64,000 nucleotides of DNA from Imbricaverruca yamaguchii (GCA_034440575.1 JAOTOL010001641.1:3002001-3066000); one strand, 5' to 3'; positions 1-10,539 are shown, counted from the stretch's first letter. The notes: generated from the sequence alone by a model not told the origin. Made by a program: numbers and translations.

Positions 1-394
1 GCAGTAGTAGGCAGGTAGTGCACCGAGATAGACACTACGGGCAAAAGATGTGCAAAATTGGAGACGAGATGCAAGTATCGACAACCAAAATAGTGTGGCG
101 ATAACCAAGAAGCACACTCAGTGATAGAAGACATATGGACGTAGTGGCCGTCGCTGTAAAGGTACAGTGGTAACCGAGATCGGGCACTGGCAGCCAAAAC
201 ACTGGTATGATGGCAGACGACACACATGCATAGTGATAACTAAGTGATGGGCAATTACTGAAGCTAAACACAAGTTTGCTATTTGGGTTTTATGCCGCAT
301 CGACGTCATTCTGCCATCCAAGGGCGAAAGGACGTATCCCAGGTTTTGAACATATTCAGGATAGCTGTTCTTGTGTTTGTCATTTTCTCAGATT
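1..394. other. No gene recognised
   Basis: I see no coding exon, RNA gene or clear repeat. The 3' exons of the CHMP7 gene at 5.6-10.4 kb would be expected in this direction, but no matching reading frame was found here. Confidence 0.4.
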
Positions 395-800
395 CTGGGT
401 GGCCCATTCCACGACAAATCGACAAGAGTGTAACGCCCATAATTATATCTTTGAATGGTAATAATTGTGGGGTTATCGGATGCGCCGAATCCAGCTGTGC
501 TTTTTTGTAAAGATCAGGTTACGGTCCAGTCATAGCCTGGGACATTTTTGAGATTCCACCTAACAGGGGTGCCTTTTGAGGTTCTTAACACTATGAAGAA
601 CAATCCGAATTGTGCAAAAGTATTTATTGGTGAACTAACAATAATCCACCGCATCTTTTGGTTATTTCGGGATTTTAGGTTACGGGCTAGTTCAAAATTG
701 TGACCTCGGGTCATGTTGCCTACTTTAACTTTCGGAACAGTCGCAATGCAATTTGAAAGTGCAAAAATGAAGTTAGATGTGGTATCCTCCAAAGGACAAA
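395..800 (-). repeat. Dispersed repeat R1, internally deleted inverted copy
   Basis: Reverse-complementing this stretch gives sequence that aligns with 3480-3760 (shared core CGGATTGTTCTTCATA at about 585-600 and 3676-3691) and then with about 4570-4690 (shared core CTGGATTCGGCGC). The middle of the long copy at 3480-4690 is missing. I see no reading frame of known type, so the family is unclassified. Confidence 0.55.
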
Positions 801-1044
801 AGTATGCTCTTAAAATTATACATATCCGTCATAAATTTGGCGTGCATGGTTGTTTTTGCGCCGGTTTATAGTGGCCAGTCTTAATATTTGCTTAGAAAAG
901 TATATTACTGAAATACATTTTGACGTTTGAGGCACGTGATTGGATGAGAATGCTAGTCATCTGATCTTGAGTGTTGGGTTGCACAAGTGTTCTAACTCAG
1001 TGTGCGGTCAAGGATTAAACAGAAATGGCAGAAATTCCTCAGAA

Positions 1045-1330
1045 TTGTGGCAGGTGGCCCATCCGACGACAAATTGACAAGCCAAGTGGCCAGAAATCAC
1101 CATACACTTCAGAGTTCGATGAAAATACTTATTTAGAAGGTTTAGTTTGTCTCCATAATACAGCTGTGATTTTGAGAGATTTGAGCAACGGTTAGGGATA
1201 TATATCCTCAACATTTTTGAGAGGTCGTCTAGGTCTTTGGAGGCCTGGAACTCGATGAAGAGCAACACGACTTGCACGAAGCTATATAACACTGAACCTG
1301 TCAGAATCCACCAACTCTTGTGTCGATTTT
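1045..1330 (-). repeat. Dispersed repeat R1, diverged second copy
   Basis: It runs parallel to 395-625 in the same order: a GGTGGCCCAT...CGACAAAT block, an ACAGCTGTG block, and a CATTTTTGAGA block followed by a conserved GAAGAGCAACAC-type end. It is more diverged than the neighbouring copy. The two lie in the same orientation, so this may be a tandem pair. Confidence 0.45.
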
Positions 1331-2610
1331 TTTTGTCTACAACTTTTGTTCCCGCGTTTTTTTTTAAGCGTGAGCTTGTGACCTAAAATAAATCGACCTA
1401 GTTTGGCTTTCGAGAGTCAGTGCTATTTTGGAAATTCAAAAAAGACGAAGGGTGATTTGTTAAATCCTGATCGCCACATGTAAGGAGAAAAGGAATATAA
1501 ATGTTTTCACCTTATGCAATATATTTCTGCATCAATGTCAGCATATCAGAAATATACAATCATATTTCACCGACAACAGTGAAGGTTCTATAACACCGCC
1601 AATCACTGCAATATCAACTTTCTGGTGTTTCACATCACATTCTGGAGACGAAAAGATGAACCTCCTTGATTGAGTATGTGCATTTATCTTGAACTGTTTG
1701 AGAACAAACTTGGCATATCCGCACCCATCAACACATGTTCAGCATGATATGAATCGAGTTCGGTAATGAGCCCTCTACATGGGTGTAATAAAATAAATTA
1801 ACAGAATTGCACAATGCAACGCAATACAATAATTGTTGCAGTACAGTATTATAATATAATGCAAAGTAAAGATCTACATATATGTAAATCATCCCATACG
1901 TCGTCAGTATCCCAGTTCGGACTGATGATCTGCCACTGCAATAATATCAATCAACGTAATCTGTATCAGCACGCACACTAACACGTCTCACTTTACCAGC
2001 TACAATTAACGCACGCACCGCATCGGTAGACAATTCATAAAACTAAAACTACTACGGTGCTGTGGGTCAGTGGTGCGAACTTGCGCTCCTATGTGTTCCC
2101 TTCGCCGAGATGGCTTTCGAGAAGTGCTCGGTGAGGTGGGTTCATTGTCCTCTGCTTTGATATCAATATGAACTTGATGCAGCTGAATAGCTTATGCGAA
2201 AAATACTCAAACATGTCGTTCGCCGTCGGTATCTGGTTGTTAAGTGGGCACTTGAGGCTCTCTTGAGCCGCGGCACGCTCGGCTGTGCCCAGATTTCGTA
2301 GCAAGCGCTTTTGCTATGTGATGTGACACAAAAGCCACTCACAGGGTACCCTAACATTAGGGCTGTCCTCAGCCATTGGGATGAATTTGTATCTACTTTT
2401 TTGCCTTTCACCCTCAAATGTGTTCCATTGCGGTTCAAATGGATATGACAAAATTGTATGGATCAATAAATATGTATGGGTTGCACAACTTTGTAGTTTC
2501 ATGCCTACAGGCAATTTAGGCACCATCTTACAACACTGGCTACTGACAATTTTGAAGGGTCTGGGTCATTGTGGTCATTCAATATATGCTGTCATTCGGA
2601 TCCCCTCCCA
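1331..2610. other. No gene recognised
   Basis: AT-rich sequence with only short open frames that match nothing I know. No RNA gene or structured repeat is evident. Confidence 0.4.
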
Positions 2611-2805
2611 TTGGGAGGTGATCCGACGACTCATAGGATTTGGTTCATAGCTACTCATAGGATTTGGTGCCAGATGGGGTATCAGGGACGCCACTCCGCT
2701 CAATGTTGGGAGGGGATCCGACGACTCATAGGATTTGGTTCATAGCTACTCATAGGATTTGGTGCCAGATGGGGGTATGAGGGACGCCACTCCGCTCAAT
2801 GTTGT
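2611..2805. repeat. Two-copy tandem duplication, 95-bp period
   Basis: The block starting TTGGGAGG at 2611 is repeated from 2706 with only a few changes, ending at GCTCAATGTTG in both copies. Each unit also contains the phrase ACTCATAGGATTTGG twice. It is a recent local duplication. Confidence 0.85.
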
Positions 2806-3037
2806 CCGATCAGTGTACATTTTTGGTTATCCAGAAGCGTGTTGCCAATGTGTTGTGACAACTTGGCTGAGGTACTGGAGTTGGGCCTCGTCTCAGGTGG
2901 GTGGTCAGTAGTACTTTTGAATGAGTGGCACACGTCGCTCAGCATTGTCGTTGGTGACTTTCATTCCTTGGACAATACGGTATGCCTTAAGAGTCCTCTC
3001 GTGAGTTCCAGGGTTCTGGAGGTGCAGATGGAGGTGC

Positions 3038-3066
3038 AGATGAATCTCCCATCGGGAGATTCATCT
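3038..3066. other. Perfect short hairpin
   Basis: Two perfect 13-base arms (3038-3050 and 3054-3066) flank a 3-base loop. Upstream, GGTGCAGATG is tandemly repeated. The function is unknown. Confidence 0.7.
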
Positions 3067-3237
3067 TCTCAAAGGAGGCTAGTGTTCCTCTAGTCACATT
3101 GTCTCTGCATAGCTTCAGCTGTGACTGTCACTCGTTTGGGAGGGCCTTCAATTCAAGGTTGCTCGTTTAGAGCATTTGCCATCAAGCTCTTGGTGCCAGA
3201 TGCCACCACGGATCGACAAAGCTGAGGGCCACTAGCC

Positions 3238-3325
3238 CTTTCGAAAGATGCCATTGGTGGGAACTGAATTTTGCCACAGTGCACTGTAGCAAAATTCCGT
3301 TCCCACTAATGACATCTTTATAAAG
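3238..3325. repeat. 88-bp near-perfect palindrome
   Basis: The 44-base left half and the 44-base right half are reverse complements with about six mismatches, centred on CAGTGCACTG at about 3281/3282. This could be a mini foldback transposon or a hairpin of the size of a microRNA precursor. No flanking target duplication was identified, so neither reading is secure. Confidence 0.65.
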
Positions 3326-3479
3326 TGCACCGCACCTGTGTACTGACACAATACATCAATGGCATCAAGAGCAATTTCTAAAGCCACTGCAGTAGTTTTA
3401 GAAATGGTTTCATTAACAATATCATAGGCATGCATATTACTATTCTTGTTTTCTGTTTTTTTGTGCATTTTTATTCTTT

Positions 3480-4690
3480 GCTTCGAAAGAAAACAATTCT
3501 AACTTAATCTCAGCACTTTTTGAAATCGCATTGCGACTACCGCGAAAGTTAAAGTAGGTCACCTGACTTTTGGTCACGACGTCACGATTCCAAATAGCCT
3601 GGAAATGAAAATTCCGAAAGAGCCAGAAGATGCAGTGGATTGTTGCGAGTTAACTGATATATTCTTCTGCACCATTCGGATTGTTCTTCATAAACCAGCA
3701 CCATCTCGTGGTTTGATAGGTGCCCCCTTAAGGTTTTCCGCGGATGGTGACGAAACGGCGCGCGGTAGCTCGCAGAAATTTACCTTACCTTTTCTCACAT
3801 CAATTTGGCATGTTGGGTGAAAATTTTGAGGTCAGGTCATCTGTGGCCAACGAGTTAATCGAGGTCAAGTGAGATCACTTGCAGAAAAGTTGAACCAGGT
3901 GTCACGCTTTAACGGATAAAGATATAGTAATGAATCCTTCAGCGTTTGCTTATCTTTGGGACGAAACAAAACGCACCAAGTATTTTTTTCCCAATTTTTG
4001 ATTACTTATTAGTTGTGTACATTTGCCCATTCGAGCTAAAAACAAAGATTCTGGCCAAAGTAAACATTTTTATGACAGGAAGTTCACTTCCAACGCTTTT
4101 CGGTTCGCTCTACTAATTAGCAAATAAAAATTGTACATGGAAAATTCAAAATTTTGTATTTTTAAAATATCCTTTTGGATGAAAATTTGTATATAGCCAT
4201 GATCGATTTCGTCTTCCCTTTCCGATGCCCAAATAATTTTTTCTTCTTAAAATATCCCCAAAATGAACTCTCCAGAGCCAAAAACATGCTGTAAGTCGTG
4301 AAAACCTAGGCCCCAGTGACGTCACTTTTGATGGAAAATATATTGGTGGTGTCTGGCCCTACTCGTAGAGCGCTTGCCGATGTCTCCTCTTTCGTTCTCT
4401 TTAGCTTCGAGATTAGAGGGGTTGTACCCCCACACGAAACGGGGTATGAGGATATGACCGGAAAGACGGGGAGGGTTAAATTAAATTCCTCAAAATGCAC
4501 CCTTGTTAGGCGACATCTAAAAAGTGCTCGAGCCTATAACTCCTTGACCATTGACCTGGTATTTTGAATGCCCCAACTGGATTCGGCGCGTCTGATAATG
4601 CCACACAATTATTTTCATCAAAATATAAAATATTGGGTTGACTTTTGCCCTTTTCCCGTCCATTTGTTGTGGAATGTGTCAGTTGGGCGA
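3480..4690 (+). repeat. Dispersed repeat R1, longest copy (~1.2 kb)
   Basis: It is defined by alignment with parts of 395-800 (-), 14855-15500 (+) and 21500-22090 (-). Landmarks in order are ATTGCGAC..GAAAGTTAAAGTAGG, CGGATTGTTCTTCATA, AGGTCAAGTGAG, AGGTGTCAC..TTTAAC, TTTGCTTATCTTT, CAGAG(C/T)CAAAAAC, GATTAGAGGGG and CTGGATTCGGCGC. I detect no transposase or reverse transcriptase frame, so it is either a non-autonomous element or a decayed one. Confidence 0.6.
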
Positions 4691-5648
4691 ATTATCTTAT
4701 ACCATTCGAACCGATGTAGACCAAACATTTTCATGACTTTTTCTCCACAATATGCGCAATATTTTGGGGGAAAATATAGAAAGGCATTTTGGCAAACGGC
4801 AAAAGGCCTTTCCTCTTTGCAGTGAAGGCTAATGAGAATCCTCGGGGAAAACGTACGAGTGGAAACTTAGGCAGAAAGGCGTATATCTGGGTGATACGCT
4901 TTTTTGCTAAAGGAAACGTATGGGCAACTTTTTGCATACAAGACATGCCTTATCATGATGGCTCTCGGGTTTGGCAAGCTCTCAGGATTTGGAATGTCGT
5001 ACGCCGAACACCGGTCAGAAGATTTTGTTCCTTGCATTTGAATCTAATCTAATCATATTTTTGGAACAACTGCTTGATGGAACTGCAGTTGAGCAGCTGT
5101 TTCCTGGAAGGCGTCTTTTGCCACCGTCACATTACAGTGGTCATATTACAGTGGTACAGCAATATGACGTGGCTTGTGAGATACATCATTTCGCTACCAC
5201 CAACATGGAAGGGGAATTCTGGCAGACAGACGCACGAAGTAGCAAAAAAGTGTATGCCGATTTAAACGTTTTCTTGCCTAGGAAAAATTATATTCCAAGG
5301 GACTATGTAGAATTTTAAAACCTGTACTCTTCCAGACAGATATTCACGCCACTGTAGATATGTCTAAAACGACAAGAGATGCGTCTTTATTTGCAAGCAT
5401 ACGTTTTTTGTCTGAGAAAATAGTTCATCTTCTATGTACATCCTGATGAAGAACTAAGTAGCTGGCGGTTAACTTAACAATGCTTTTAAAAGCTACATTC
5501 TAAAAGATTTGTCATTCCGCGATGGTTCAAATGGTCAAAAAAAAAACTATTGTTCGTAAAAATTGCACTTACGTTCCTTTGTCTTCGGACCGCAGCATTG
5601 GTCATACAGCACCCACCCAAATTCCAGAGTTGGCCGAATCACACGTAC
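4691..5648. other. No gene recognised; downstream of CHMP7 exon 5
   Basis: This is probably intronic sequence of CHMP7, because exon 5 ends with a good donor at 5648. No frame resembling the C-terminal helices of CHMP7 was found. The open frames here are short and match nothing known. Confidence 0.4.
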
Positions 5649-5768
5649 CTTTCGGTTGTGTTTGGACTCGTCGATTGTCTGCAACACACCCTGGACATTG
5701 TTTAGGGTGTTGATCCGCTTCTCAAGCAGTATCTTATCCTTCTTCCATTGACGGAACTGCTTCTTTGC
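5649..5768 (-). CDS. CHMP7: CHMP7 coding exon 5
   Basis: The acceptor CTGTCCATAG|GCA at 5769 and donor CGAAAG|GTACGT at 5648 bound exactly 40 codons in phase 0. The protein reads [20 protein letters not shown] and then [20 protein letters not shown]. EKRIxxLxxVQGxLxxI is the ESCRT-III helix pattern. Later exons are not in view. Confidence 0.85.
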
Positions 5769-8700
5769 CTATGGACAGTGAATCTTATAATAATTTTCGG
5801 GACAAATTATCAGGCTCTGATTGGTATTGGACATAAAAACCGGTTTATTGGAGACAGCATGGTCACAGATATATCTTGAAGTGGTTGCCATTGCCAGGCA
5901 CCAAGACAATATGTGGTCATCTAACGCACTATTCTGCTCTTGCACTAGCGTCGTCCACGTGCGATAGGTGGGATTATTTAGAATACAGCAGTCGGCCTTC
6001 CCGACGCCACGGGCAACGAAAAAAATCGTTACCATCTCTTTTTGGTTTTTCTTCAAGAATGCCTTGGCGCTATTGTGCAGCTTCTCCTGCTCACTCTCCA
6101 TCTGCTCCACCTGTTCCAACAGGCTGCTCTCCACCGTTGTGAGTCTTAGGATACCTGCAACAAAGTGAACATCAGCATCCAGATGACAGCGATTACCAAC
6201 CCCTACATTACCGACAGGGTGGTGGTCAGCACCTTAGTGACAGACGGGGTGGTAGTCAGCAGCTCCGTGACAGACGGGGTGGTAGTCAGCCGCTCAGTGA
6301 CAGACGGGGTGGTAGTCAGCACCTCCGTGACAGACAGGGTGGTAGTTAGCCGCTCAGTGACAGACGGGGTGGTAGTCAGCCACTTAGTGACAGACAGGGT
6401 CAGTCAGCACCTCCGTAATAGACGGCGTGGTAGTCAGCACCTGTGGCCGATAGGGCAGTAATTAGAACCTGTGCGACCGACAGCGCGGTCGTTAGCACCT
6501 CCTGTGACAGACTGAGGGGGAGGTGAGCACTTTCGTGACAGACGGGGGGTAATCAGCACCTATGTGACCGATAGGGCAGTCGTTAGCACCTCTGCGACCG
6601 ACAGGGCGGTCGTTAGCACCTCCGTGGCAGACAGAAGGGTCGTCAGCATCTCTGTGACACAGACAGCAGGCTGTAAGCACCTCTATGACGGACAGACCGG
6701 CAGTCAGCATCAGTGAAACGATGGCCGGTGGTGTATCTAATCGCACGGGAATCCACTTTGAGGTAGTGCATGGGGGGAAGCCAGAACTTCGGTGACATAA
6801 ACAGGGCGCCTGTCAGCGGACCTCCATGACAGGCAGTACCGTAGCCCACACAGGTGTGATATTCGCATGCCCGCACATCAGGTACTGTACATCGGTACCT
6901 GGATCTGCCATGAGCAAATCAGTTGTCGGTGGGAAAAAATATTCCTGATTATTTAGTGATAGCATATAGCACAATTGTACGCTATTAGTTTGCTCTGTAG
7001 GTATTAATATGAGATACTTAATGATGATATCGTACCACTTTTTTCCTTATGACAACATGCTTATACGATTGCTATCTTCTGGTGGAACGTTGTTAATGGT
7101 TCAATTGCAACTTTGGGTATTTAATACGAAAGATGGGAGTGAAAAAAATGTTCGCGATAGGGAAACGTAAATTTGAAAACTCTCATGGACTAGGTATTAT
7201 ACACCATCCAAATACAAATATTGAACATCATTATATTCCAATCAATGAACCCCAGAACAGATCAGGAATCCGAAAAGATCATGGGCTATGGAGATCGTTC
7301 GTTACTTTTGTTTTGATATTGATTCCTACAAAGTTTCTTTTCAAATTCAAAGATATGTCGATTAGCCAAAGTATTTGTCCGGAATATTTGACATTAACGG
7401 TTGTCGTGAAACCTTACTAGTGCTAGGCGAACGAATTGATCAGAAATTACAAATTAAAACACGACTAACTCTTCTGGGAAGAAATGTCCAGCGCCGACCA
7501 CAGACTACAGCATTCTTTGTGCACAGAAATATGAAAAAGATGAACTTGTGATCATAGCTGTCGTCAGGCTTTCGACGGCTAGATGAAAATGAAGATTTTA
7601 GCCCTGATTTTCCAAATGTTTGCTTTGGAAACGGATTTCAGCCTTGTTTTGCGGTTAGTGGGTGGAAACTCACCACAGTGCCCCCCTCGCACGGAGACGC
7701 GCACGCCCACGTTCCGAGACCGGGTCTATAATACTCATGCATGGGCTGCGACATGCAATGGTATACCCCCACATGCACTAGTACACACACCACGCTCCAG
7801 GTCTATAATAGTCGAACGGCTGGTCTCGTCAATGGGCTGCTATATGTGTTGCTATGCGCTGCATGCGCTGCTACATTCTCACCACGCTCAAGGTATGTGG
7901 TAGTCGACCAGCCTGTCTCGTCAATGGGCTGCTGCATGTATTGCTATGCGCCACATACGCTGCTACACTCGCCACGCTACAGGTCTGTGATAGCCGGCCG
8001 GTCGCTCTCGCCAATGAGCTGCTACGTGGGTCGCTATGTGCCATACACGAAGCCACACACACTCACCACGCTCCAGGTCTGTGATCGTCGGCCGGTCGGT
8101 CTCGCCCTCCAGTGCGAATTTGACCACCTGCTGACCGTCCACCTCGGCCAATGAGATGCTGCCTCTGCGCTGCAGTTCAAGCAGAGCCAGCTGGAAGTCA
8201 GCCCGAGTCGAAAACAGCGACTCGTGCAACATCCACAAGCGTTCAGTGGGCAGGAGCGCGCCGGTGACCGGCCGAGTCGCCATCAGATGAGATTGGTGCC
8301 GTCGGTACAATGAGTCGCTCAGCTCCTGAAGTGCACAGTTCACTCAGCTAGTGAGGAACGTACAATCACTCAGCTCCTGAAGCGGATAGTTCACTGGGAA
8401 TCTGGAGGATGCCGGAGTTCAGTTCCGACCATAAGTTTGGGCTTGACCCACTGGCATCAATGCAGAAATGGTTCGAAAACACGATGGGCTGATAGCACCA
8501 GGTCATTCAAGAACATTTGTCATAGATCCACATGAGTAGACATTCTTGAACTGGTGTTATGGTGCATGCTAATGCATGCAAGAATGCAAGATGGGAAAAA
8601 TAGCTACGTGAGTTTTCCTTGATTTAGAAGCACCAAGAGGTGCATAATAGACGTACAATATGTTTGATCCATGGAACATGTTCTTTTTTGCAATTTCTAC

Positions 8701-9690
8701 ATTTTACTCTGCTCCTCAAGAGGACAGTTCACTCAGCTCCTGAAGCGGATAGTTCACTGAGCATCTGAGTGGATACCGGAACTCAGTCCCCGAACGTGAG
8801 CAGTTCGTATGCTTTCCTGTAGCGGATACAGAGACCGACGTGACAAGAGCCTCCATTGAAAGGGTGCTATGATAATACGATATTCGATAGGCATACACAT
8901 CAGATCGATGTGAAATGGGAAGTATGGAATGTCGGAAGGCAGTGACCGTTAGCTCGATTTGTACAATCGCTTTCGAGACGTCGACTGACGTAAGTTGTGG
9001 ATCGAAAATGAAGGGAAGATGTCAAATGAAGATAATGATGATTTTATCCACAGCAAATGTATTTTATTCGCATTTGCATCGATCCTCGTCCAGCCAGCCA
9101 TCTAACTTCTTCGCCAAAAGCCACACTAAGTATTTGATAATGACATCAACGTTATATATCGTGACTGAGGGTTATGATCATACAACAGGCTGTACTTCGA
9201 TACTTGAAATAAGTATCCATAATTTCGAGTGTTGAGCGGCTTTTCCGACAGTAGTGAGTACCACTAAAATGCCGACATAAACACCACGACCTGCTTCTGA
9301 TACGCTCACCTTCAATGCAGCGAGCACAACTATATCTTCCTCCTCCGGCGGCGGCCACACCATCTGTGAGGCCCAGCGCCAGCAGTAGCGGGCGGGCCGC
9401 CACACCAGCAGGTCGGTACCCCACGATAGCCAGCTCTGGGCGACGGCAGCCTGGGTCTGCAGCTCCGACGGCGTTATCGCCTCTCCCGTGCTGATGGTCA
9501 CCAAACGTCACGTCACGGGATAAGCGCAGACCAACTCACCGTCTTAATATGCTGCGAGATATGAAGTCACGAGATGCGTTCAGTCACCGCCTCGCATCGC
9601 TTGTACTGTGCGTCGAGCGAGAGAATTCAGGTGCGGAGCAACCCTGCGCATGACCAGTGGCCAAGGCAGTTTTGGGTAACAAAATAGACT

Positions 9691-9758
<68 letters not shown>

Positions 9759-9828
9759 CATATATATATGCCAGCCTATTTGGTTAGGCTGTGTATACAT
9801 ATAGCCTATTATATCGGGTGGCTATATA

Positions 9829-9917
<89 letters not shown>

Positions 9918-10407
9918 GGTACTTGGAAGACAAGAAATACATGACAAAAAATAAAGATTGCAATTGGATGAGATGTTTTAAGAGGTATTAACACATAATG
10001 CAAAGATGCTCAGTTCTTCGAGATCCCACCATGTGTGTCAGCAGCATCCGTTGCTGTTGTGACGGCGGCGGCTATAGATAATATACCCTACCCATGCCCG
10101 TATCTATCGTCACAGGTTGGCAAAAACCTGGCAGAGGAAGCTGGGTCAGACCGACTCACCGTCGCAGGTCGGCGAACACCTGTCGGAGGCAGCTGGGTCG
10201 GTGGTGACCCACGATGTGTTCGGACTCCAGGCGGCGCCGGCTCAGCAGCGCGCGGCGACCCGACCTGCACACGTCCGCCAGCTCCTGCCGCCAGAACGCC
10301 ATTTTGCTGTCGTAGCCGAGCGGGTTGACGTCCCTGGAGCGGAATGGGCTGAAGAGTGCGCCCACCACCTCCTCTTGCTCCCGCCAGTTGGCTGGCACGA
10401 CCGTCAT
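5649..10407 (-). CDS. CHMP7: CHMP7 (charged multivesicular body protein 7), 5' five coding exons
   Basis: This ESCRT-III family protein is known to bind inner nuclear membrane LEM proteins and to recruit ESCRT-III for nuclear-envelope sealing; it also acts in endosomal sorting. Five coding exons on the minus strand join in phase: 10407-10160, 9490-9310, 8325-8067, 6154-6033 and 5768-5649, all with GT donors and AG acceptors. The product is about 310 codons. It begins with the N-terminal winged-helix region (WREQEE near residue 8, DSKMAFW, then SWLSWG in the membrane-binding stretch), continues with the second winged helix ([10 protein letters not shown]), and ends in the basic helices of the SNF7 domain ([18 protein letters not shown]). 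Family members have roughly 450 residues, so the last third (later SNF7 helices and the MIT-interacting tail) is missing from the window. No disabling mutation is visible in the five exons. The assignment rests on protein pattern and on concordant splice phases. Confidence 0.88.
6033..6154 (-). CDS. CHMP7: CHMP7 coding exon 4
   Basis: The acceptor TTTGTTGCAG|GT at 6155 gives two bases that complete the split Gly codon, followed by 40 codons ending GAGATG|GTAACG. The residues ([20 protein letters not shown], then [20 protein letters not shown]) have the charged, helical character of the start of the SNF7 core. The donor is weaker than the others, but phase and protein continuity with exon 5 support it. 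Confidence 0.82.
6220..6720. repeat. 30-bp minisatellite in CHMP7 intron
   Basis: The unit is GTGACAGACGGGGTGGTAGT plus CAGCACCTCC. It is nearly exact in about six copies at 6230-6440 and increasingly diverged to 6720. Thirty bases are ten codons, which explains the open frame of repeated VTDGVVVS peptides. It lies inside the intron between CHMP7 exons 3 and 4, so I do not call it a gene. Confidence 0.85.
7735..8107. repeat. CHMP7: ~90-92-bp tandem copies of CHMP7 exon-3 end and donor
   Basis: The phrase CACCACGCTCCAGGTCTGTG plus the following GTCGGCCGG..CTCGCC, which is the end of exon 3 with its splice donor, recurs at about 7790, 7880, 7972 and 8064. The ATGGGCTGC phrase recurs at 7831, 7923 and 8013. 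In the distal copies the donor reads GTGAGA or GCGAGT and the coding part has stops. These are decayed duplicates within the intron. Confidence 0.8.
8067..8325 (-). CDS. CHMP7: CHMP7 coding exon 3
   Basis: The acceptor CACTTCAG|GAG at 8326 and donor GAGCGTG|GTGAGT at 8066 bound 259 bases (86 codons plus one base). It encodes [11 protein letters not shown].., [32 protein letters not shown] and [15 protein letters not shown], the second winged helix. Both borders are surrounded by diverged tandem copies of themselves: the donor side at 7735-8107 and the acceptor side at 8316-8760. Confidence 0.88.
8316..8760. repeat. CHMP7: Copies of CHMP7 exon-3 acceptor region in intron 2
   Basis: CTCAGCTCCTGAAG followed by CACAGTTCACT or CGGATAGTTCACT occurs at about 8319 (the real acceptor), 8370 and 8733. 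A degenerate GCTCCTCAAGAGGACAGTTC copy lies at 8711. The first two are 51 bases apart. Each keeps a CTTCAG|GAG acceptor-like core on the minus strand. Confidence 0.7.
9310..9490 (-). CDS. CHMP7: CHMP7 coding exon 2
   Basis: The acceptor CATCAG|C at 9491 and donor AAG|GTGAGC at 9309 bound 181 bases: one base completes the split Arg, then 60 codons. The protein runs [13 protein letters not shown].. and [14 protein letters not shown].. to ..[12 protein letters not shown]. The tryptophan-rich segment corresponds to the hydrophobic membrane-association stretch known in CHMP7. It joins exon 3 in phase 0. Confidence 0.87.
9676..9783. repeat. (TA)n palindrome with unique arms, CHMP7 intron 1
   Basis: AAAATAGACTGGCATATA on the left and TATATGCCAGCCTATTT on the right are inverted repeats enclosing (TA)n. 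A second (TA)n run follows at 9823-9914. The unique arms suggest a small foldback element whose interior expanded as a microsatellite. Confidence 0.65.
10114..10197. repeat. CHMP7: 50-bp tandem duplication across CHMP7 exon-1 donor
   Basis: CAGGTTGGCAAAAACCTGGC..GAAGCTGGGTC at 10114 is repeated as CAGGTCGGCGAACACCTGTC..GCAGCTGGGTC at 10164. The second copy is coding exon; the first lies in the intron beyond the donor. Confidence 0.75.
10160..10407 (-). CDS. CHMP7: CHMP7 coding exon 1 (start codon to donor)
   Basis: The first in-frame ATG is at 10407-10405 (MTVVPANW). The frame is open further upstream to a likely acceptor (TTTTCCTTAG at about 10549-10540) but has no earlier ATG, so the exon probably spans 10539-10160 with 5' UTR. 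It encodes the first part of the N-terminal winged helix ([34 protein letters not shown]). It ends CGACG|GTGAGT, leaving two bases of an Arg codon. The last ~35 coding bases and the donor surroundings have a diverged tandem copy just inside the intron (10114-10146). Confidence 0.85.
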
Positions 10408-10539
10408 GCTGACCAGATAAGCCTGCCTTGTAGATGAACAAATTGCTTCTCGTTGGATCGCTGATGCTGATCTCGTTGGATCGTTGGAACTCCTGCCAAG
10501 TAGGTGAAAGGTAAGCTCTGCTGATAGAGCATCCAAGTC

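Noticed and set aside
5769..6032. Extending CHMP7 exon 4 through the open frame to 5769
   Set aside because: The residues after KNQKEM lose all ESCRT-III character, and a GTAACG donor with an in-phase acceptor at 5769 restores the family pattern.
6165..6461. Repetitive VTDGVVVS peptide gene
   Set aside because: A 30-bp minisatellite lying in a CHMP7 intron on the opposite strand; no start context, splice signals or homology.
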